Source: Leuctra nigra
Taxonomy: Eukaryota; Arthropoda; Insecta; Plecoptera; Leuctridae
Length of the DNA: 64,000 nucleotides
Direction: 5' to 3'
Assembly (NCBI GenBank): GCA_934045905.1
Contig: OW203767.1
Coordinates: forward strand, 20,463,073-20,527,072
In this document: positions 40,001 through 64,000 of the stretch, piece after piece
Layout of the letters: each line of letters starts with the position of its first letter
Position numbering within the stretch: the stretch's first letter is position 1
Made by a program: the position numbers and the translations under genes
The notes under the pieces: generated by a model
The model's input: only the letters and a program-made list of their open reading frames with translations
Told to the model about the DNA's origin: nothing
Databases searched by the model: none

Positions 40001-41687
40001 GGTTTCTATCTTCTCATGAAGAACCTAGGTACAAACAGTTTGGTTGGTTGATAGCTGTGATTACCAACTGATAATGATATGAAATCAATAAATATGAATT
40101 AGAAATTTATTTTTTAAGAAGGTAGTTTACTGAATTTAAATTTTAGCTCTGAATGTTCTATTTGTTAAGTTGGTAGCTTTCATGACAGTAACACAGCGTT
40201 CACTGGCAACAATATTTTACCGCTTTTACTGCTGATTTTACCAAAATTGCTCAAACTCAAAATTATGTGTCCATTATATTGATATGATGTCCATGCATCA
40301 CAATTGCAAAATATTGCAAAAATTTCGTTGATTAGTATCACTACCTACATTTCATTATGTTTTATTTGGTGTGTAGGTATACTGAAGTTTTTCTACCTAC
40401 ATTATTTTGACGACAGCTTGCAGTAAACTAACCTCGGACCATTGTTTCAGTTGCTCATCGGTTGCGAGAAGGTTCCGACATTCGCACTACCAATTCCATC
40501 ACAATACCAACGCTACAGCTGACCAACAAGATGGTTAGCAATAGCATGCCGCCCAACGGCACAATACGCAATGCTAAGAACCAGCAAATCACGTTGTCTG
40601 GAGGTGAGACAGACCATGTCTTGACATACTTCAGTAATGGGAAACAAATCCGAGGTACAGTGCGACACGGAGATATTTAAAAATTAATTGACAGATTGTG
40701 GGGAGGAGAAACATTGGTATTTGTAACTGCAGTCAACTAATGTGTATGTTTCTTTGATTTTAGTTCCCAACGGATTGTTGAGCTCCGCTGGCATGACGTT
40801 GACGCCAATTAGTGGTCATAACTTGGTCACACCGGTCACAGTCGTCTCTCAGGGAAATCAGGTATGGATGGAATGAAACTCTGAGGGATTTCACTGAAAG
40901 TGAAAACTCACCTTCTTTAATTGAAATTCCACTAATATGTTGGATTGTATTTCTCTCCCCTGGTGTAGTTATGTAGTTTCATTTAGCCCCACAAGGCAAC
41001 GTGCAAAGCAATTTCCACCCTTGCCAAATGAGCAATTTTAAAGTCCTTTTCAAACACTTACCTAACTGAACAGGTAACAATAGTTTCTGAGATAAAGGTA
41101 CACTCGGCCAAACAAAAATTGATTGTTGAACAAATTTGAATGACTGCTGGTCATGTCCCATAACCAATCAAAGCTTGTTATTATCATTGAAATGTGAGGT
41201 CACCTACTAGAGTAAGACAATGAGATCGCTTAGACTGACTTCTGATGGTGCGATCTTACATTTATCAGCCTATCAGATTTATTGAACGATCAATTTTTGT
41301 TTGGCCAAGTGTACATACATACCTAAGTACTGAAAAAATGTTTTTGAGAAAATTACATTACAAATTGAAATAAATGGTGCACAATAAACCAGTAGGTATC
41401 TTAGCAATGCAAGAGCACAGAAAGAGCACATTTCAAAACTCAATGCAAGTTGAAGACATATTTTAGGTAAATGTGCCTATAATTAATATTAGTATTATTG
41501 TACACATTGATTTGAAACAACTACATGTAGTACATTTGTTTGTCGCCAGGTGGCCCACATCTTGACGGCCGGCAAGATGCTGAAAGGCATGACGATGCCG
41601 CCACTCGTCAACGGGCAGTACTTAGTCAAGCCGGTGACGGTGGTCGTGTCGGCGGCGTCTTCTCTCCCGCACAACTCGACCACGTGA
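31081..41687 (+). CDS. Mnt: Mnt, Max-binding bHLH-zipper transcriptional repressor
   Basis: Exons: 31081-31168, 35474-35549, 36283-36439, 37321-37534, 39066-39367, 39673-39784, 40451-40603, 40764-40861, 41550-41687. They give 445 aa in one frame. Mnt dimerises with Max, binds E-boxes and represses Myc targets through Sin3. Visible: an N-terminal Sin3-interaction helix (MSLDTLLEAARYVELQEAQR); a basic helix-loop-helix (about 57-107) with REVHNKLEKNRRAHLKECFE and SSNLSILQIALRFIN; and a leucine zipper (about 108-150) with RKERDFEHEMERLAREKIAH. The C-terminal part is Gln/Pro-rich (QAPPPPPPPPQQLQQHK) and less conserved. The basic-region residues that contact DNA (His, Glu, Arg in VHNKLEKNRR) are intact. 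Intron 1 is 4.3 kb and partly CpG-rich. Introns 4 and 6 contain DNA transposons. Confidence 0.95.
33861..33882. repeat. Poly(C) run
   Basis: An uninterrupted run of 22 C residues lies in Mnt intron 1. Such runs are prone to length error in sequencing. Comparable G or C runs occur near 35852, 48586 and 58041. Confidence 0.9.
34855..35140. repeat. Degenerate minisatellite of GATTTCCAA-type units
   Basis: About 25 imperfect copies of AGATTTCCAAGATTTC-like words, with units of roughly 9-14 bp, run through Mnt intron 1. There is no open frame across it and the copies are too diverged for a fixed period. Confidence 0.8.
35660..35790 (+). mobile_element. Diverged tRNA-derived SINE (family of 44890-45225)
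   Basis: It shares CCGCCGTCCTTG, TTTTTCGT, TTTCCCTCAGTC, AGGCAAATG and GGAAGGT.CCCTACC in order with the SINE at 44890. The tRNA-like head is eroded, and the B-box region reads CGGTTCCTGCC. It lies in Mnt intron 2. Confidence 0.65.
37585..38712. mobile_element. hAT-type element, TIR TAGGGGTGTGTGAATA, interrupted by another element
   Basis: The left end TAGGGGTGTGTGAATATTCG is complemented by ACTATTCGCACACCCCTA at the right. The flanking octamers GTTCATAT and GCTCTTAT match at 6 of 8 positions, suggesting an aged 8-bp duplication. The interior is rich in TTCGAA/ATATTCG words. A second element (37890-38687) sits inside. It lies in Mnt intron 4. Confidence 0.75.
37890..38687. mobile_element. 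Nested hAT-type element, TIR TAGGGTTGGGATTCGA
   Basis: It starts TAGGGTTGGGATTCGATTTG and ends CAAGTCCCAACCCTA. It is flanked by the octamer AAAATCAC on both sides, an 8-bp duplication of the hAT kind. Both halves carry ATCGATGTCAAA/TTTGACATCGAT repeats as subterminal motifs. It is non-coding. Confidence 0.88.
39815..39945. mobile_element. MITE family B, copy 2
   Basis: CAGGGGTGGGATTACATAAA at the left pairs with TTTATGTGATCGCACCCCTG at the right, with internal TTGTCACGGTGACAAG. It is about 131 bp and lies in Mnt intron 6 just 30 bp after the donor site. Confidence 0.9.
41098..41314. mobile_element. Family A MITE, most complete copy
   Basis: GTACACTCGGCCAAACAAAA at the left pairs with TTTTGTTTGGCCAAGTGTAC at the right with one mismatch. 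The interior holds GACTGCTGGTCATG, TTGTTATTATCATTGAAAT and AGGTCACCTACTAGAGTAAG, shared with the other copies. It lies in Mnt intron 8. Confidence 0.85.
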
Positions 41688-43879
41688 ACACGCAACCTCT
41701 CGCGGACCACGTTCAGTTTCAGTATTCATTCGCACGCAAGACAAGTGTAGTTTCCAACTGGCTCGGGTACAAAGAGACAAAGGTTAAGATATATTTTTGA
41801 ATGGTCGTACAATGAAACTGTACCAAAATTATAACTTCAGGTAGCTATTCGAGGACGATTTCGATAACATTTTGTCGAAGAGATCAACGAATGTGTAATT
41901 CTGTCATGCTTTAGTGCCTTTACATTGCACAATGACTCGATTCTCTTCATTTCACAAACTACATGCACATATTGGAAAACAATCCGGTGGGAATTTCTAA
42001 CTGCCAATTGATTTCCTGTTAGGTATTACTCGTGGAGTGACTTAGCCTCCCGAGTAAGTACTTTGTCATCGTTGATTTGCCTCTAGCTCAGGTGACCATT
42101 GTATATTATATAAGGTATATTCACAAACTTGATCGTTTGACCGCTCTGCTCTTGAAGATCTCATGAAATTGCTCTGGGCTCTAAGGTTGGTAACGCTGAT
42201 CTCGAAATCAACTCATGTCTATGTATTCCAACCCTTTGTGGTATGTTAGTTGTTTAAGTTGGGTGGCCTGGTTTTCCTATTAAGTATCAATGATGTTATT
42301 TATAGATTACTAACTTTATGAATGTGTAAACAATCACTTCATCTCGGTGAAATCGATTGATAATAGACTGACTGTTTGGTATATGAAGGTACAATATGGA
42401 TTTCTTAGATAATGGGCATGTTGTACTGCAATACCAGTGGAAAACTAGCAATCTCGTATTAATTTAAAAGCGGATTAAATGGTTTCGTTTGAGCGTTCTA
42501 CGTCAACGAATTTTGGAAATCTGCCATCTATTTTATGATGTGCAAGATTTTCATTAGGATGTAAAGTAGGTACTCGATAGCTACATAGTAACAAAATAAA
42601 ACCTACTGATACGTTAAAGTGTAGGTATTGGAAAATGGTCTTATAAAAATATCAATGAAATAAGACTATGTATAAGAATTGTACCTACTAATTTGTTTGA
42701 CATTAGAATATTATTAATATTATAATTTTTTCAATTGTTTCAGTTATAACTTGTTGATTAACTTTATGACAATCAGATACCAACTACAATAAATTACTAA
42801 AATAATTCACTTTGCATTGTAGTTTGGTATGTATTTTTGTTTTTCGAAATGTATGATCATTACTCATTAGGTACCTAGTATCTTTTTTTAAACAATCTGT
42901 AAATAATACAGCTAACGATAAAATTATTTTACTTTGTCTTTTATCATTTTAATTATATATATGAAAGAAGCTGATGCCCCCAGAACGATGCTGTTTTTGC
43001 TTTGCATTCTGATAATTTAATTATTAATTTAATGATAAATGATTATTATGAAATAACTTTTCAAAGGAAAGTACTATCTAGATATAGATATTAAATTACG
43101 TAGGTACAAGACATCCATCGACTTATTAAACATATTATGTTACTGTTAATGAATTAGCTTGTTAAATTATGATGGATGCACTTTGAGGTGCTGAGTACAG
43201 GACTGAGAAAGATTGGATTGTATTCATGATGTGGCGGACTGGCATAGGAATAGGAATCGTGTATAGTTCAGTAGGCAAACTAATTGGGAAATGTTCAATG
43301 TTGCAATAAAATTTGGCAACAATTCAAATGTAAATTCATTTATTTGTAGGTAGTATACCTTTTATTATCATCCTACCTATCCTTGGGAAACTTTAAATTT
43401 GAAACTTGTAATTATTTTATGACATTCATTTTTTTAGAGCTCAAGGCTCGAATACTAAAAGGTCAAGGAGTAAACTTTTGTTCAGGGTTTTAACATGTAC
43501 ATTTTATAAAAATTTGAAAAATAAAGTATAAAATCAAATTAGTACAACAATGAAATAAAAATTATTAGGTGCCTATTTTACTTTTTATTATAACTTGTTG
43601 ATCTTGCGCTTGCAGATGGCGGGAAATCTTTGAATGGACGAGATCACTGCCTTCTATGAGTATAGACAAGATGGCAGTGGTTTGATAATTTTTCTGGGGA
43701 TTTTCTTGCGCTTGTGTTTACCAACTTGGTTGGTGTCAAAATAAATATGGCCACCAAAACGAAGGGAGGAGTCCATCATGTCTACAATCCGCTTTACAAG
43801 AATAACTCACAATATATTAATGTATAAATGGAAGTACACGAGATGGTGAAGTAAGTTATATTTTTATTTAGCTTGAATT
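41688..43879. other. Intergenic region between Mnt and Lnk
   Basis: AT-rich DNA holding the Mnt 3' UTR and the Lnk 5' region. No ORF or clear inverted repeat was found. The 5' leader of Lnk ends with TTTTTATTTAGCTTGAATT just before the ATG; TTTTATTTAG could be a splice acceptor for an upstream non-coding exon. Confidence 0.55.
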
Positions 43880-63940
<20,061 letters not shown>

Positions 63941-64000
63941 CGCAACCTCAACGTTGGCTTTGCTGTGCTAAGACTTTACGAGATTCGGCGCTCCCGTGAG
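63941..64000 (+). other. Start of Lnk 3' UTR
   Basis: Sixty bases follow the Lnk stop codon. No polyadenylation signal is reached before the window ends. Confidence 0.6.

Overview
The window is nuclear DNA of an arthropod, very probably an insect. It has spliced genes with GT-AG introns, an AT-rich background, an insect-type orthologue set, many short terminal-inverted-repeat elements, a non-LTR retrotransposon, and a nuclear copy of mitochondrial cox1 that reads TGA as Trp. I cannot name the species from sequence alone.

Layout, left to right. (1) 1-8145: the last two exons of a leucine-rich, F-box/LRR-like gene on the plus strand. Its penultimate exon is preceded by a roughly 141-bp tandem array made from the exon's own 3' splice site and 5' half. 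A 426-bp inverted-repeat element with a 7-bp target duplication interrupts the array. The last intron holds an apparently intact two-ORF LINE (about 3490-7718). (2) 8747-12965: complete Aup1 (9 exons, 418 aa), with a 1.3-kb hAT-type element in intron 6. (3) 16567-23191, minus strand: complete drebrin-like/Abp1 gene (9 exons, 490 aa), with one GC-AG intron. (4) 23486-29346: complete phosphorylase kinase gamma (10 exons, 419 aa), head to head with the drebrin-like gene across a 294-bp gap. (5) 31081-41687: complete Mnt, a bHLH-Zip Max-network repressor (9 exons, 445 aa), behind a CpG-rich leader. (6) 43880-63940: complete SH2B-family adaptor (Drosophila Lnk; 6 exons, 549 aa). The acceptor of its exon 4 is also expanded, into a 54-bp tandem array of 20 acceptor copies. 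Its 11-kb intron 4 is packed with elements, including a 5S-rRNA-derived SINE, a hAT MITE with a perfect 8-bp duplication, a cox1 NUMT and a three-level nest of transposons.

The genes act in separate processes: lipid droplet/ERAD (Aup1), actin-endocytosis (drebrin-like), glycogenolysis (PhK gamma), transcriptional growth control (Mnt) and insulin/RTK signalling (Lnk). They are not an operon. The joined exons keep frame throughout each of the five complete genes. The most unusual feature is that two unrelated genes here carry tandem arrays whose unit spans a 3' splice site and the start of the following exon, each array ending in the genuine exon. Most remaining non-coding DNA is made of small non-autonomous DNA transposons, several in multiple copies.
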